A stretch of DNA of 58,240 bases from Paraburkholderia sp. SG-MS1 (GTDB lineage Bacteria; Pseudomonadota; Gammaproteobacteria; Burkholderiales; Burkholderiaceae), in contig NZ_NPIH01000216.1 of NCBI RefSeq assembly GCF_012275575.1, positions 438 to 58,677 of the forward strand, given 5' to 3'. Each line of letters begins with the position of its first letter. Within the stretch, counting starts at the first letter, position 1. A program made the translations under genes and the position numbers. Shown here one piece after another: positions 38,371-47,771 of the stretch. The notes below the pieces were generated by a model. That model was not told the origin of the DNA. It saw only the letters and a program-made list of their open reading frames with translations, and made no database searches.

Positions 38371-39129
38371 TTAGCTGGTGGCCGCAGACAACTCCAGCTT
38401 ATCGTGGAGCAGCCTCTGCATACGTTGCAGCGAAAAGAGGTGCAAATAAGCTCGGGACAGCCAGCCGTTTCGGTGCCATTCCATCACAGTCTCTTCTCCA
38501 AGTTGGGCGAGCCTGCCTTCGTTGATGCCAAAAAAGCCCGACACGTTCCAGCTTTTCTTATCCGCTTGCGTGAACGTGGCTGTTAAGGGATCAAGTAGTT
38601 TCAGTTCAACTAGACGCCTGCAAAAAGCGTTAGTCCTTTCGAGGTCCGCTTCGTATTCGCGCAGAAACGTTTCAACCTTCTGCCATTCCTGAGTTGCCTT
38701 GCCATCGTCATCAAAGAGTCGCCGGTAGCCGTCTCTCGCTTCGCCGACGACATAGTCTTTCTCGACACACACCAGCCGGTTAGGATCGGCCTGTTCGTTG
38801 GCGGATACCTTTGCCATGCAGAATGGAAAACGCCGGATATAGGCTGGCTGGTACGCATCCGTCTTCCAACCCGAGGCGGTATAAAACAGGTTCTCTCCTG
38901 TAGCAAGACCCAACATGGCGACCAGGCCAACGCGATCATTCAGGGACTCTTGCACAAATACCAGCGGGTAATGCCATGCTGCCGCCATCATCTCGCCGAT
39001 GCTAAGTGGCACGATGGCCGTATCCTTCACGAACGGTGGCACTTCTCCCGGGGCTGAAAAGCGTACGTAGTCGATACGATTGAGTGCCTTGATATCCCGG
39101 TAACCAAAAGGAGGGCTAATATCCATCAT
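38371..39129 (-). CDS. SapC family protein
   Basis: A 252-residue protein of the SapC family (named after an S-layer-associated protein). Diagnostic pieces: HYPLVFVQESLNDRVGLVAM, LATGENLFYTASGWKTDAY, PAYIRRFPFCMAK, and the C-terminal SGFFGINEGRLAQLGEETVMEWHRNGWL (part: 'FFGINEGRLAQLGEETVMEW'). No signal peptide is seen. GGAG lies ahead of ATG 39129. In other bacteria the gene sits with TonB receptors or halogenases; here it is isolated. The molecular function is not established. Confidence 0.88.
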   Translation of the reverse strand: MMDISPPFGYRDIKALNRIDYVRFSAPGEVPPFVKDTAIVPLSIGEMMAAAWHYPLVFVQESLNDRVGLVAMLGLATGENLFYTASGWKTDAYQPAYIRRFPFCMAKVSANEQADPNRLVCVEKDYVVGEARDGYRRLFDDDGKATQEWQKVETFLREYEADLERTNAFCRRLVELKLLDPLTATFTQADKKSWNVSGFFGINEGRLAQLGEETVMEWHRNGWLSRAYLHLFSLQRMQRLLHDKLELSAATS

Positions 39130-39628
39130 TAAACTCCGTCAAAACGAGCATGAATTTTGCGGACAGACATCAAGGACCGTGCCGCGCCGCTAAGACCACA
39201 ACCGGCTTTCAGGCCGAGAGAAGAAACTGGTATGGAATCATACGCCAGTGCTCTCGCCATAACCTACCCTCTGCAAAGTTGTTGTATTTCGTTATCCGAA
39301 ATTATACATCCGAGTTGATCAGTTGTTGTTCATATCGTACCTCCCATGCTTTCGTGGCAGAAGCTGCCGCGCAACGCAAGCCACGATCGGCAACCGCTAG
39401 AACGCGAGCGCAGCGATTGTCAGGCAACGAAAGCCGCTCGATGACTCGGCGTTCGGACGATCGATCGCGAAGACCCGGTGAACAGGCTGCATACCATCGG
39501 ATCGTACAGGCGCTTCATGATATTTTTCAAACCAGCGACCCCACTTCCTGCGTTCAATGTTCCTCTTCGCGATACGGCGTGCCCTTTGTCTGCCGCTGAT
39601 CTTACCTTGCGATTGTTAGCGCGACAAA
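39130..39628. other. Gene-poor stretch upstream of the first C6-N28-G6 element
   Basis: About 500 bases; the only long frame (39150-39599) is Arg/Ser-rich with no family likeness. I see no gene. Confidence 0.3.
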
Positions 39629-39668
39629 CCCCCCAATCAAATGGCTAGTGTCCTCCCCGACTGGGGGG
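39629..39668 (+). repeat. C6-N28-G6 inverted element, copy A
   Basis: CCCCCC (39629-39634) and GGGGGG (39663-39668) are exactly 28 bases apart, with TCCTCCCC just before the G-tract and CTTATT after it. Copies B and C have the same spacing. It lies ~430 bases upstream of the response regulator gene at 40102; a possible 74-codon frame with a perfect ribosome site (39786-40010) lies between but is Arg/Trp-rich and unconvincing. Confidence 0.6.
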
Positions 39669-40101
39669 CTTATTAATGTTTGACACTTAGTACTCTCTAT
39701 CTACGACGTCATGTCACGGCATGCGGCGGTTTCTAGCGTGAAGTTTAACGGTGGGGGTTGCATTAGGAAACTCTCGGAGGTTGACATGCTGAGACAAGGG
39801 ACGTGGCGAAGACCTCGGTTGGCGATTGGAAGGCGTGAGTGGCGCGAGTTCAGCCACCGCCTATGGCGCCGAGCTGGTCCTGACAGGCCGAAAGATCTGT
39901 GCTTTTGGGCAGGGAAAGGCGCAGAAGTCCGTTGGTGTTTTCGCAGGCGTCTTATTGCCATGGGTTGGGTGGGCCGCGGAAGTACCTCATCACGCCGGTT
40001 GCGGCAATGAATTTTCCTCTACTACAGAAGTGAACAACGCGCTAATACGCCTCCGTTGGGAATTTCTTAATAACTTTGGTTCCAGGAAGGAGCAGAAGAT
40101 T

Positions 40102-40851
40102 ATGAGTATCCTGCTGGTAGACGCCGAGCCGGCACGAGTCGATGTAATTGAAAGAGTACTTCATTCGCTCGGAAAGGATGTAATTCAGGTAGGCCGTGGC
40201 GAAAATGCAGTTAAATTTTTGGAATGCGAACCAATTGACCTGGTCATCCTTGACTGGCAATTATCAGGTATGAAAGCACTGGATGTATTGCGTCGGATAC
40301 GTTCGAATTTTGGAAACGAACTGCCCGTCCTGTTTCTAACGAGTCAGCTTTTCGAGGTCGACATTGTTCATGCGCTCGAAGCAGGAGCTAATGATTATGT
40401 ATTAAAGCCATTCAGTCCGGCCGAACTTGGTACGAGAGTAAGCGCACTTCTGCTTGAGGCCCAGCGAAACTCCGTGGCCTCTCACTCGAAGACTATCGGT
40501 GCATACAGTCTCGACGCCGCTCAGCGGAGAATTTCTGTCGAAGGTAGAGCCGTTAAGCTGACGGAGAAGGAATTCGACATCATAGCCTACCTTTTCAACA
40601 ATGTGGGTCGGGTCGTTTCACGAGACATCCTGGCGAAGTTGGCGTGGGGTAGAGAGCTGGATAGCTCATCTCGCACAGTAGATACGCATATCTACCGTCT
40701 TCGCCGAAAACTGTTGCTGAGTCCGGAAAACGGCGTACGTCTAACTGCGATTTATACGCATGGGTACCGCCTCGATGATATAGGGAAGCCCGCCACGGTG
40801 GCCAAGTTAGATAGATCAAGTGATCGTGTAGCTCAATGCATCGCAGGTTGA
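40102..40851 (+). CDS. OmpR-family response regulator (RR1)
   Basis: A 249-residue two-component regulator: receiver domain (~1-115) with phospho-acceptor D51 in LVILDWQLSG and lysine K102 in YVLKPFS, then a winged-helix OmpR-type DNA-binding domain (GAYSLDAAQRRISVEGR, 'KLTEKEFDIIAYLFNNVGRV', TVDTHIYRLRRKL). The acidic pocket reads LLVDAEPA, so the second metal-binding acid is Ala (A8), unlike the paralogue at 55728-56516 with VEDN. AAGGAGCAG precedes ATG 40102; the long upstream in-frame extension is not used. The cognate sensor kinase gene is ~600 bases downstream. Confidence 0.93.
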   Translation: MSILLVDAEPARVDVIERVLHSLGKDVIQVGRGENAVKFLECEPIDLVILDWQLSGMKALDVLRRIRSNFGNELPVLFLTSQLFEVDIVHALEAGANDYVLKPFSPAELGTRVSALLLEAQRNSVASHSKTIGAYSLDAAQRRISVEGRAVKLTEKEFDIIAYLFNNVGRVVSRDILAKLAWGRELDSSSRTVDTHIYRLRRKLLLSPENGVRLTAIYTHGYRLDDIGKPATVAKLDRSSDRVAQCIAG

Positions 40852-41053
40852 TGAAGCCCGCTCCACCATGAAGTCTGCTTACCAAGAAGAAATGCAGTTG
40901 TATCGATTTTATCTTTGCTTGAGTTGGAAGAAAGAAGGAATTGCCTTCCTGTGCCGATTCAAATGATTTCAATCGTGTCCGAATTGCCCAGCTTGCGTAC
41001 GCGGCAAGCTGACATCGACAGTACGTTACAGCCATTGAAGAGTGCCCAGCAGG

Positions 41054-41452
41054 ATGAAAAATCTACAACAGGACGCCTGGATCGACTTGTCGGATCACCA
41101 CCTGCGTGGGTTGTCCTGCGCCGTCGATTCGACCACGACCGCGCTGGCCTTTGACATCCCAGCCAACGCACACTTTGAATCAGCGCCGTTCAACGCTCCA
41201 GTGAAAATTCCATGTGATTATGGTGCGACTGAGTTCCTGATGAAATGGATTGCTGTGTGCGACGCCGGTTTGTGCCGGAGGACGGCAATCTGCTTTTTCT
41301 CCAGGCTGCGCTGCGTAGGCTTTCCGAAGCAACATCGTCGCCGAGTTTTAACCGGCACCGTCCTCAAAGAAAGGGCTCCAGGAATGCTGGACGAGCGGCT
41401 ACCGGAAGGCGCCTGCAGGGCGGACCATCGTCCTGTCGGTTATGGTTGCTGA
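41054..41452 (+). CDS. Small hypothetical protein overlapping the sensor kinase start
   Basis: An open frame of 132 codons beginning MKNLQQDAWIDLSDHHL, with CAGG just ahead. Its TGA (41450-41452) overlaps the kinase ATG in TGATG form, as in translationally coupled pairs, which is the main argument for it. The sequence, rich in Cys and Arg toward the C terminus, resembles no family I know and the codon pattern is mixed. Could be chance. Confidence 0.3.
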   Translation: MKNLQQDAWIDLSDHHLRGLSCAVDSTTTALAFDIPANAHFESAPFNAPVKIPCDYGATEFLMKWIAVCDAGLCRRTAICFFSRLRCVGFPKQHRRRVLTGTVLKERAPGMLDERLPEGACRADHRPVGYGC

Positions 41453-44400
41453 TGAATCACAAAGCCGCCCTCCCACGAGACTCTCAACTACGCTCCCTAC
41501 AGGCGCTTGACAACAGTCTGAAGCGCGAGCGTCGCGTTTTCCTGCTGGTGATATCACTTCTCATCTTCTCGATCGTCTGCGCCGCGAGTGTGATATTGGC
41601 AATCAGGCTTGCCAACATGCTTTCGTTTGAAGAACAGGCTGCACGTGCGGCGGCCGAGGAGGTCAACGCCATGCTTATCCAACGGTATGGCATGCTGACC
41701 ACTGCGAGGCTTTTGCTCGAACTGCACGAGCAAGACCTCCTGACCGCGCCTTCGGAACATGTGACGCACCCGCAATGTACTCCGGTCTTTGCGGCGCAAC
41801 CGGAGCGAACTTCGCTTCGCTTGATTTGCGATGAAGCAGTGCAATTGCTTACCACCATGGGGACTGCGCCACCGCTAGAGTTCATGGTCGTGGATGGTAG
41901 CGCCGCGTACGGCTACCAATTGGTTGCCGGTGCGCCGCCCAATAACGCACAGCATGCAGGTTATGCTCCCGGACTTCTCGTTCATGCTGTGTTGACCGTG
42001 ATGGAGCAGCGAGGCTTCGGGCCACATGACGATAAGAACGGACGCGGCATCATCTGGTTTCCCGCGCTGCCCTCGCTTGGGCTTAAGCCGCAGCTGATGC
42101 TTGGCGCGACGGTGGTCTGGAAAGGCGATCAGCCGCAAACAATCGTGCTGACAAGTATCGATCCGTCTGAATTCATGTTGACTTCGGCGGCTGATCTGCT
42201 CAACCTCACGCCATCGCTGGTAAGCGCCGATGGTTCGCTGCTGGTAGGCGACATTCCTGCCGAAACGGCACGGGTCATGAACACACGTATTGCTAACCGG
42301 TCACCTGGTCGTTTTCACTGGCTTCCAGATTACGGTTGGGGCTTGTCTTTGCCCCCGCTAGCATTTGGTGTGGGCCATCTGATGTTCGCGTTGCCTTGGA
42401 GCGAACAGATTTACCTGATGCGCACCGATCTCACCATCGTGATCTTCGTGATGGTCTTGCTAGTCGGACTGTTGATAGCGGTGAGTCGTTACTGGAACCA
42501 CCGATTCCTGACGCGTACGTATGCAGACGCTTCCCGTGCGCTGGAAGGCGAATTGCTGAACTATTTGCTGGTACACGCGACCCCCGTCGGCCTAGGCATC
42601 GTGCGCCAGCATGACCTCGAGATAATTCTGGCGAATCAGATCGCCCGCAACGTGCTTGGGCTCACCGATTCGGCTGCCCGCTTTCCCGAAGGCCTGTGCG
42701 AGGAGTTTGCGCGGCGCAGCATGGAGCCCATGCTACCCAAAGGCATGGCACAGGTTTCCCAGTTTCTTTTCTCTATTGCTCGCAGCGACGGAAGCAGTGC
42801 CCACCTTGAAATAACATATGCGCGTGCTGTGCTGAATCGGGAAGGCGTGCTCTTTTGTGCGATAGCAGATGTAACCGAGCAACATAAGGCTGAACAGCTG
42901 TTGCGAGAGGCGAAATTGACGAGTGAGGCAGTAGCGAAAGCCAAGGTGAGCTTTTTTGCCTCGATGAGTCACGAGATCCGTACGCCGCTCGCTTCGCTCC
43001 TCGGCAACCTCGAACTGCTCGCCCTCGGTCCGCTCGCGCCAGAACAGGAAGCCCGCACGCATGCAATGCAGATGTCCGCGACAAGCCTGCTCCATGTAGT
43101 CAATGATGTGCTGGATTTTTCGCGGATGGACCTGGATGAGCTGCAGCTCACAGAGAACTGGTATTCCGTGAAGGAATTCCTTGAGCGTATCGTGTTGGCA
43201 CACGTGCCGCTTGCGCTTAGACAGGGTCTGAAGTTTTACATTGTCATTGATCGCAATGTTCCTTTCGAGGCCCTGTTCGATCAGATTCGGGTTGCACAAA
43301 TCCTCAACAACCTGCTTAGTAACGCGTTCAAGTTCACCAATTCTGGCAAGATTGTGGTTCGCGTGTACTGGGTTGACGAAGCACTTGAGATTCACGTGAT
43401 GGATTCCGGCCAAGGCATTCCAGACGAACTGAAGGAGCGCCTTTTTCAACCTTTCACGCAGGGCGAGGGACAAAGCCTCTCGCGAACGCCCGGCACCGGG
43501 CTTGGCCTGTCAATCTGTGCGCGCCTGTGCAAGCTGATGGGGGGCCGCATCGGGTTTGAAAGTAGCGCCGGTGTCGGTACACACATTGACGTGACATTGC
43601 CGCTACGAACGCGTGATGACCGCGGGAGCGGGGCGCTTGAGTGGACGCTACCGGAACGGCGTCCCGCGATTCTTTGCCGAGCTATAGAAAATCAGGAATG
43701 GCTTATCAATCTTTTTGATCCGCAAACGAGTGAGCCAGTCCTGCTTTCTGCTCCCTCCAAACCGCTGCCGGTCGGGTCATTTGACTATTTGCTTGCCACT
43801 GACGAGTTTGCGCCAAAGGACGTGTTGAAAGCCGGGGCCGCGTTGTCGAACGTAGTGTGGGTTGCGCAGAATGGCCCAATGGTGCCTGTCATGCGCGAAG
43901 ATGGCAGCGTGGAGGTTAGCATCTATAGTGTATCCAGTATCCGGGCGGCCACCCAGATGTTGCGTACACGACCGGCGAATGCGGGGCGCACTACGGAATG
44001 CGCGAATATTCGTCTGGAAACGCACCATTCTGGATTGCTGAAAGTGCTCATTGTTGAAGATAACTTGCTTAACCGGGGGGTACTACGTGATCAGTTACGC
44101 ACGCTCGGCGCGAACGTGATTGAGGCGGAGAACGGCCGGGAAGCACTTGCGCGGTTAGAAAAGGAACATGTTGACATAGTGCTTGCCGATATCAACATGC
44201 CGGTTATGAACGGCTATGAACTGATGCGCGCCGCGCGGGAAAAATATCCGTCGCTTCCGGTGTACGCGGTGAGCGCAAATGCTCGTCCAGAAGACGTCGC
44301 GCAAGGCCGCGATCAAGGTTTCATCGACTACCTGAGCAAGCCCACGCCGCTAGCCGCTCTCGCTGCGATATTAGACGCCGTACCGAGCCCCGACCGCGCG

Positions 44401-44754
44401 CCGCGTGATGAGCCGATTCCAGAGGCGCCCATCCCGCATTTTCCGCATGTGCCGCAGTCTTGTTGCCAGGTATTCATGGAGCAGGTAGATCACGATCTGG
44501 CCGACCTCAGCAACATTGTGGAAACACAGGACGTGTACCAACTAAAGGACTGGGCACACCGACTGTCGGGAGGGCTAGTGGTACTGGGTCCTTCCATGCT
44601 GTTTGAAGTGTGTGAAGAATTGCGGACCTTGCTTGACGCTGATGAGGAGTGGAGCGAGGAAGTTAAAGCGCTATTAGCGGTTATCGCTGAAGATTTGCTC
44701 GAAATGCGCCGGTATATCGAGCGGCAGATCACAGGGCCGGGCGATTCTGCGTGA
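41452..44754 (+). CDS. Unorthodox hybrid sensor histidine kinase (HK-REC-Hpt)
   Basis: A 1100-residue inner-membrane sensor. TM1 is at ~29-52, a periplasmic domain of ~270 residues (53-322), TM2 at ~328-345, then a PAS-like region (~365-475), HisKA with H507 in FASMSHEIRTPL, an HATPase domain (N box ILNNLLSNAFKFT, DSGQGIPDE, GTGLGLSI), a degenerate receiver-like segment (~735-840), a true receiver with D913 in VLADINMPVMNG and an Hpt domain with H1036 in DWAHRLSGG. This is the BvgS/RcsC-type phosphorelay. It follows RR1 and probably feeds RR1, the distant paralogue RR2, or both. Start at MNHKAALPRD because it immediately precedes TM1. Confidence 0.92.
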   Translation: MNHKAALPRDSQLRSLQALDNSLKRERRVFLLVISLLIFSIVCAASVILAIRLANMLSFEEQAARAAAEEVNAMLIQRYGMLTTARLLLELHEQDLLTAPSEHVTHPQCTPVFAAQPERTSLRLICDEAVQLLTTMGTAPPLEFMVVDGSAAYGYQLVAGAPPNNAQHAGYAPGLLVHAVLTVMEQRGFGPHDDKNGRGIIWFPALPSLGLKPQLMLGATVVWKGDQPQTIVLTSIDPSEFMLTSAADLLNLTPSLVSADGSLLVGDIPAETARVMNTRIANRSPGRFHWLPDYGWGLSLPPLAFGVGHLMFALPWSEQIYLMRTDLTIVIFVMVLLVGLLIAVSRYWNHRFLTRTYADASRALEGELLNYLLVHATPVGLGIVRQHDLEIILANQIARNVLGLTDSAARFPEGLCEEFARRSMEPMLPKGMAQVSQFLFSIARSDGSSAHLEITYARAVLNREGVLFCAIADVTEQHKAEQLLREAKLTSEAVAKAKVSFFASMSHEIRTPLASLLGNLELLALGPLAPEQEARTHAMQMSATSLLHVVNDVLDFSRMDLDELQLTENWYSVKEFLERIVLAHVPLALRQGLKFYIVIDRNVPFEALFDQIRVAQILNNLLSNAFKFTNSGKIVVRVYWVDEALEIHVMDSGQGIPDELKERLFQPFTQGEGQSLSRTPGTGLGLSICARLCKLMGGRIGFESSAGVGTHIDVTLPLRTRDDRGSGALEWTLPERRPAILCRAIENQEWLINLFDPQTSEPVLLSAPSKPLPVGSFDYLLATDEFAPKDVLKAGAALSNVVWVAQNGPMVPVMREDGSVEVSIYSVSSIRAATQMLRTRPANAGRTTECANIRLETHHSGLLKVLIVEDNLLNRGVLRDQLRTLGANVIEAENGREALARLEKEHVDIVLADINMPVMNGYELMRAAREKYPSLPVYAVSANARPEDVAQGRDQGFIDYLSKPTPLAALAAILDAVPSPDRAPRDEPIPEAPIPHFPHVPQSCCQVFMEQVDHDLADLSNIVETQDVYQLKDWAHRLSGGLVVLGPSMLFEVCEELRTLLDADEEWSEEVKALLAVIAEDLLEMRRYIERQITGPGDSA

Positions 44755-45157
44755 TGCCGAGGGGGGATCCGAAAGGTCGCTTGTGTTCAGTCAGACGTGC
44801 CTCACATGGCAAGCTTCGGGCTCGCTGCGAGCGGTGGAAGTAGCTTTATGTAAGCGGTCATTAGGCAGGAGATCGTACCTAACAGGGGCCACAATGACCG
44901 TAGCGAAACGGAAGCAACGCGTGTGACCGGATCTTCAACTCGTCAAGCTGGTGGACGGCTTGCTGGCAACTACCAGAAACCGTCATCAGCTGTTCTACCT
45001 CCCACTGAACATCAGCAAGAAGCGGCCGATGCCGTTCCGCGACCGGAAGGCAGCTCTGAACCGCTTCACGATCCAGTTTGAAGAAAGGCTGGTACCGGGT
45101 TAGACATAAACCCGTTTGCACGAAATCCGGGACAACCCTGCCACTTGTAATAAGGGG
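44755..45157. other. Stretch after the sensor kinase, with an unrecognised fragment
   Basis: No complete gene. One frame from ~44930 to 45104 reads like the C terminus of a real protein (e.g. KLVDGLLATTRNRHQLFYLP) but has no start. GGGGGG at 44761-44766 has no partner C-tract at the right distance. Confidence 0.3.
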
Positions 45158-45192
45158 AACCACCGCAGACAAGGACCACAGCGGATGGTTTT
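45158..45192 (+). terminator. Terminator-like hairpin with T-tract
   Basis: AACCACCGC (45158-45166) pairs with GCGGATGGTT (45181-45190) with one bulged base, followed by TTTTTGTCTTTT. It would end rightward transcription in front of the convergent PAAR gene. Confidence 0.55.
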
Positions 45193-45236
45193 TGTCTTTT
45201 CAGTCTATACGGCGTTCGCCACCTGGGCTATATCAG

Positions 45237-45515
45237 TCAAACAGCTTCCACCATTTCCACGATCCGGTCACCGTTGCTGAGAAGGCTGCCTACAAATGCA
45301 ATTAACTTTGAGCTAGACATCAGCGGGAAGGACACGCCGTCCACAATCGTGGCTTTCTCACCATTGGGATAGGCAACGATGTCGCCGACACACGCAATCT
45401 CTTTCCCCCAAATGTTGCTTTCACTCGTTGCAGTGGCAACGCGTCCTCCCCGAGCCGTCAGTGAATCGACCGTTGCGAACATATGTGGCTGGAGAAATGT
45501 TGTGTTCGTCAGCAT
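45237..45515 (-). CDS. PAAR-domain protein (type VI secretion spike tip)
   Basis: A 92-residue protein with the repetitive PAAR layout: 'DSLTARGGRVATATSESNIW', GKEIACVGDIVAYPNGEKATIVDG, LIAFVGSLLSNGDRIVEMVEAV. The GGxV...G..I..VGD.V..P pattern and length equal single-domain PAAR proteins that cap VgrG trimers in type VI secretion. No effector extension is fused and no VgrG, chaperone or other T6SS gene is in the window. The invariant Cys/His zinc ligands of typical PAAR are mostly replaced here, so the tip may be divergent. A weak AGG precedes ATG 45515. Confidence 0.7.
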   Translation of the reverse strand: MLTNTTFLQPHMFATVDSLTARGGRVATATSESNIWGKEIACVGDIVAYPNGEKATIVDGVSFPLMSSSKLIAFVGSLLSNGDRIVEMVEAV

Positions 45516-45961
45516 GACCTAGCATCCTAAAAATATTGCAGGGTCGAACTATATACAAATTGCATGCTGAGGCACATAGGGAAAATTTAAAACATTGTCA
45601 ATGGCAAGCGCTTATTTTGTTCGGGGGACTTGCATGAGAGATTAAGCTTTGCTTAACAAAATCAGGGACAAGGCGTTGGATCTGCTCGTCTTGGAGGTCA
45701 AACGCCGCGGCGAGGTTGTACCCCGCGGTCGCTGCTTCAAGCCTTTGGATGAAGGCGACGAAGTCACGCTTCACCATCTTTACGAAGTGCAAAGGCATAG
45801 CTCGCCGTTGCGCAGCGAAACTCGAAGCACAGTTGTGTTCCTACAGACCCCGTTTAAGTGAAAGACGCTGTCCCGCGACTCGAAGGCCGCTCCAAGGGGC
45901 CTTGAAGCTCATTGTCGGTTGAGCTCGTGGCATGGTTTGATGATTGCGGTCGTGTGTTGTG
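45516..45961. other. Gene-poor stretch ahead of element B
   Basis: Short overlapping frames (for example 45598-45798 minus and 45649-45861 plus) without family likeness. I see no supported gene. Confidence 0.3.
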
Positions 45962-46001
45962 CCCCCCGCCGAACGAACTTGATTCCTCCCTGATAGGGGG
46001 G
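45962..46001 (+). repeat. C6-N28-G6 inverted element, copy B
   Basis: CCCCCC (45962-45967) and GGGGGG (45996-46001) are exactly 28 bases apart. The interior (GCCGAACGAACT ... CCTCCCTGATA) and the 3' flank CTTTGTTCTGTC strongly match copy C. TATCAT follows 23 bases after the G-tract, a likely -10 box, and the gene at 46088 lies ~60 bases further. Confidence 0.65.
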
Positions 46002-46087
46002 CTTTGTTCTGTCTCAATAATTCCTATCATCTCCTTATGAAGCCGAGGAAGAATAGCGAAAGGGGCAAGCTGCCAATAGAGGAAACA

Positions 46088-46717
46088 ATGCGCAATTCCG
46101 ACGAAGAACTGGGTAGGCTGATTGCCGCTATCGACTGGCGCGCCAAGCCGTTTCAGCAGGAGATCATTGGCTTTGGAGAATCGACCTTAGCTAAGATCCT
46201 TGGCCCGGCGTCTGTATTCAAAAAGGTGTCGGGCGCGGCTCAGAGCGGAATAGAAGCTGCATATTCGTTCCTGCTGAGTCAATTTGGTTTCAAGCAGATC
46301 TTTACGTTAGCGGAGATCGCACCAATGATTTATCGGAACCGTACATGCGGTTGGACAACTGCGTTTGCATTCAGGCCACGGTTCCTGCATTCGCCAGTAA
46401 GACTATCGTCGTCGCAACGATTCGTTTCCGCCGCTGAAGGAACTTCCATGGACGATATGAACAATGAAATCCGTGCCACGCTATTTGCCCTTCAACAGCT
46501 TGCCGCTTATGCACTGGTCCTTGCAGATCACAAGAGCGCGACTCGAAACGGCTCGCTAAATGACCTGCGAGATGCGTTCATAGCACAGTTTCAATGGAGC
46601 ATGGATCAAGGTCAGCCCCTCCCTCAGGAAACGGCGCAGATAGCGGCTAGATACTCGGTTGCCTACGAACAAGCCATCGAGTTGATTTTTTCCATGGCGG
46701 AGGGCTTTGCGCGCTAG
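46088..46717 (+). CDS. Hypothetical protein downstream of element B
   Basis: A 209-residue protein starting MRNSDEELGRLIAAIDWRAK, with GAGGAAACA ahead of the ATG (an alternative start at 46037 adds 17 residues). The N-terminal half is mixed, the C-terminal half (DDMNNEIRATLFALQQLAAY ... AIELIFSMAEGFAR) is helical and could be a separate protein from ATG 46449, which has its own AAGGA. No signal peptide or membrane segment. I do not recognise the family. It is the first gene after the C6-N28-G6 element B. Confidence 0.6.
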   Translation: MRNSDEELGRLIAAIDWRAKPFQQEIIGFGESTLAKILGPASVFKKVSGAAQSGIEAAYSFLLSQFGFKQIFTLAEIAPMIYRNRTCGWTTAFAFRPRFLHSPVRLSSSQRFVSAAEGTSMDDMNNEIRATLFALQQLAAYALVLADHKSATRNGSLNDLRDAFIAQFQWSMDQGQPLPQETAQIAARYSVAYEQAIELIFSMAEGFAR

Positions 46718-46987
46718 GGTCTCTACTCTTGCGTCTATTCTGGCCGCCTGGTCGCAGCAGTTCATCGCCCCAGGCCTATTTCTGGCGAGACCGAAACTTT
46801 CTATCGGATGATCCATAACATGCTTTCGCCCTGTTTTTCCGACGCTCGGGTTCAACGTTCGAGCATCTGAGAATCTCGCGCGATGCCCGGTGTTTTAAGG
46901 GTCGTTGCGAAAATCGAATTATTGCTATATCGCTGCTGAACCGCGTGCGATAACTTCTGAAATGTCTAATCAGGAGCGTGCTTCTCG

Positions 46988-47395
46988 ATGACAACCTTCC
47001 GCGAAGTGACTGACCAGGAGTGGACGCGCATCGTGCCCCTGTTGCCAGAATTAACCGAACGAAAAAAATCTCGCGGACGCCCGCCGACCGACGCGCGCGC
47101 CGTCTTCAACGGTCTGCTGTGGGTTATGTACACCGACTCACCGTGGCGCGATCTGCCGCCCCGCTTTCCGGCTTACACTACGTGCCATCGACGCTTCAAG
47201 ATTTGGCGTGACTCCGGCATATTGATCGGGGTGGCAGATGCGCTGTCCGATACGATCGGTGTCGATTTAAGTCGCATGATAGGCTCACGAAAATACTGGC
47301 GCCCGGCACGTTATCGATCAGTAATGCGCAGAACAAGAGGTAGCGTCAATGTTGATGGGGAAATTGAGTCGTGCTCTCGAGATGATTGTCCTTAG
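46988..47395 (+). pseudogene. Truncated IS5-family transposase (N-terminal DUF4096 domain)
   Basis: The first ~95 codons, 'TDQEWTRIVPLLPELTERKK', GRPPTDARAVFNGLLWVMYTD, SPWRDLPPRFPAYTTCHRRFKIWRDSG, are the IS402-like N-terminal domain of IS5-family transposases. The DDE catalytic part is missing; the frame then runs into unrelated sequence and stops. No flanking inverted repeats are evident. It marks past mobile-element activity, though single-domain proteins of this kind can persist. Confidence 0.75.
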
Positions 47396-47771
47396 CCTCT
47401 AAGGGGCAGTCGTCCCGGCCAGTGCGCTTCCAGTAGTCTATGTCACCAGACGAAGAGAGCAGCATCTGGCTATTCATGGGGTTCGTCAATGACGTGTGAC
47501 ATGTCAAAGGCAATCTGGACTGAAAGACGACTGCGCGCTCCCGCCGCCGGACGACGGTCTGTTCGGTGCGACCGACACGTTTAACGCCCGGACCAGCCAT
47601 TTCTTTCCGGGCGCGGTAGGTGCATCCTGAAAGGAGACGTTCACTGCGAACCACTGCAATGAAACAAGCGACTTGCAAAGACCGCATCAAGACTCGAAGC
47701 TCGCGCACTCTGCGCAATGGGGCGATTCACGTGGCAGTGTCGCGACGGCGAAACGTACAAACTATGGCGTA
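47396..47771. other. Spacer between the IS5 fragment and the glycosyltransferase gene
   Basis: About 375 bases without a supported gene; presumed to hold the promoter for 47772. Confidence 0.3.

Noticed and set aside
39786..40010. 74-codon frame with an excellent GGAGG ribosome site before RR1
   Set aside because: Product is dominated by Arg and Trp, as expected from an out-of-frame reading; another frame through the same DNA looks more protein-like but has no start.
44761..44766. GGGGGG after the sensor kinase gene as another element
   Set aside because: No C-tract 28 bases upstream and no CT flank.
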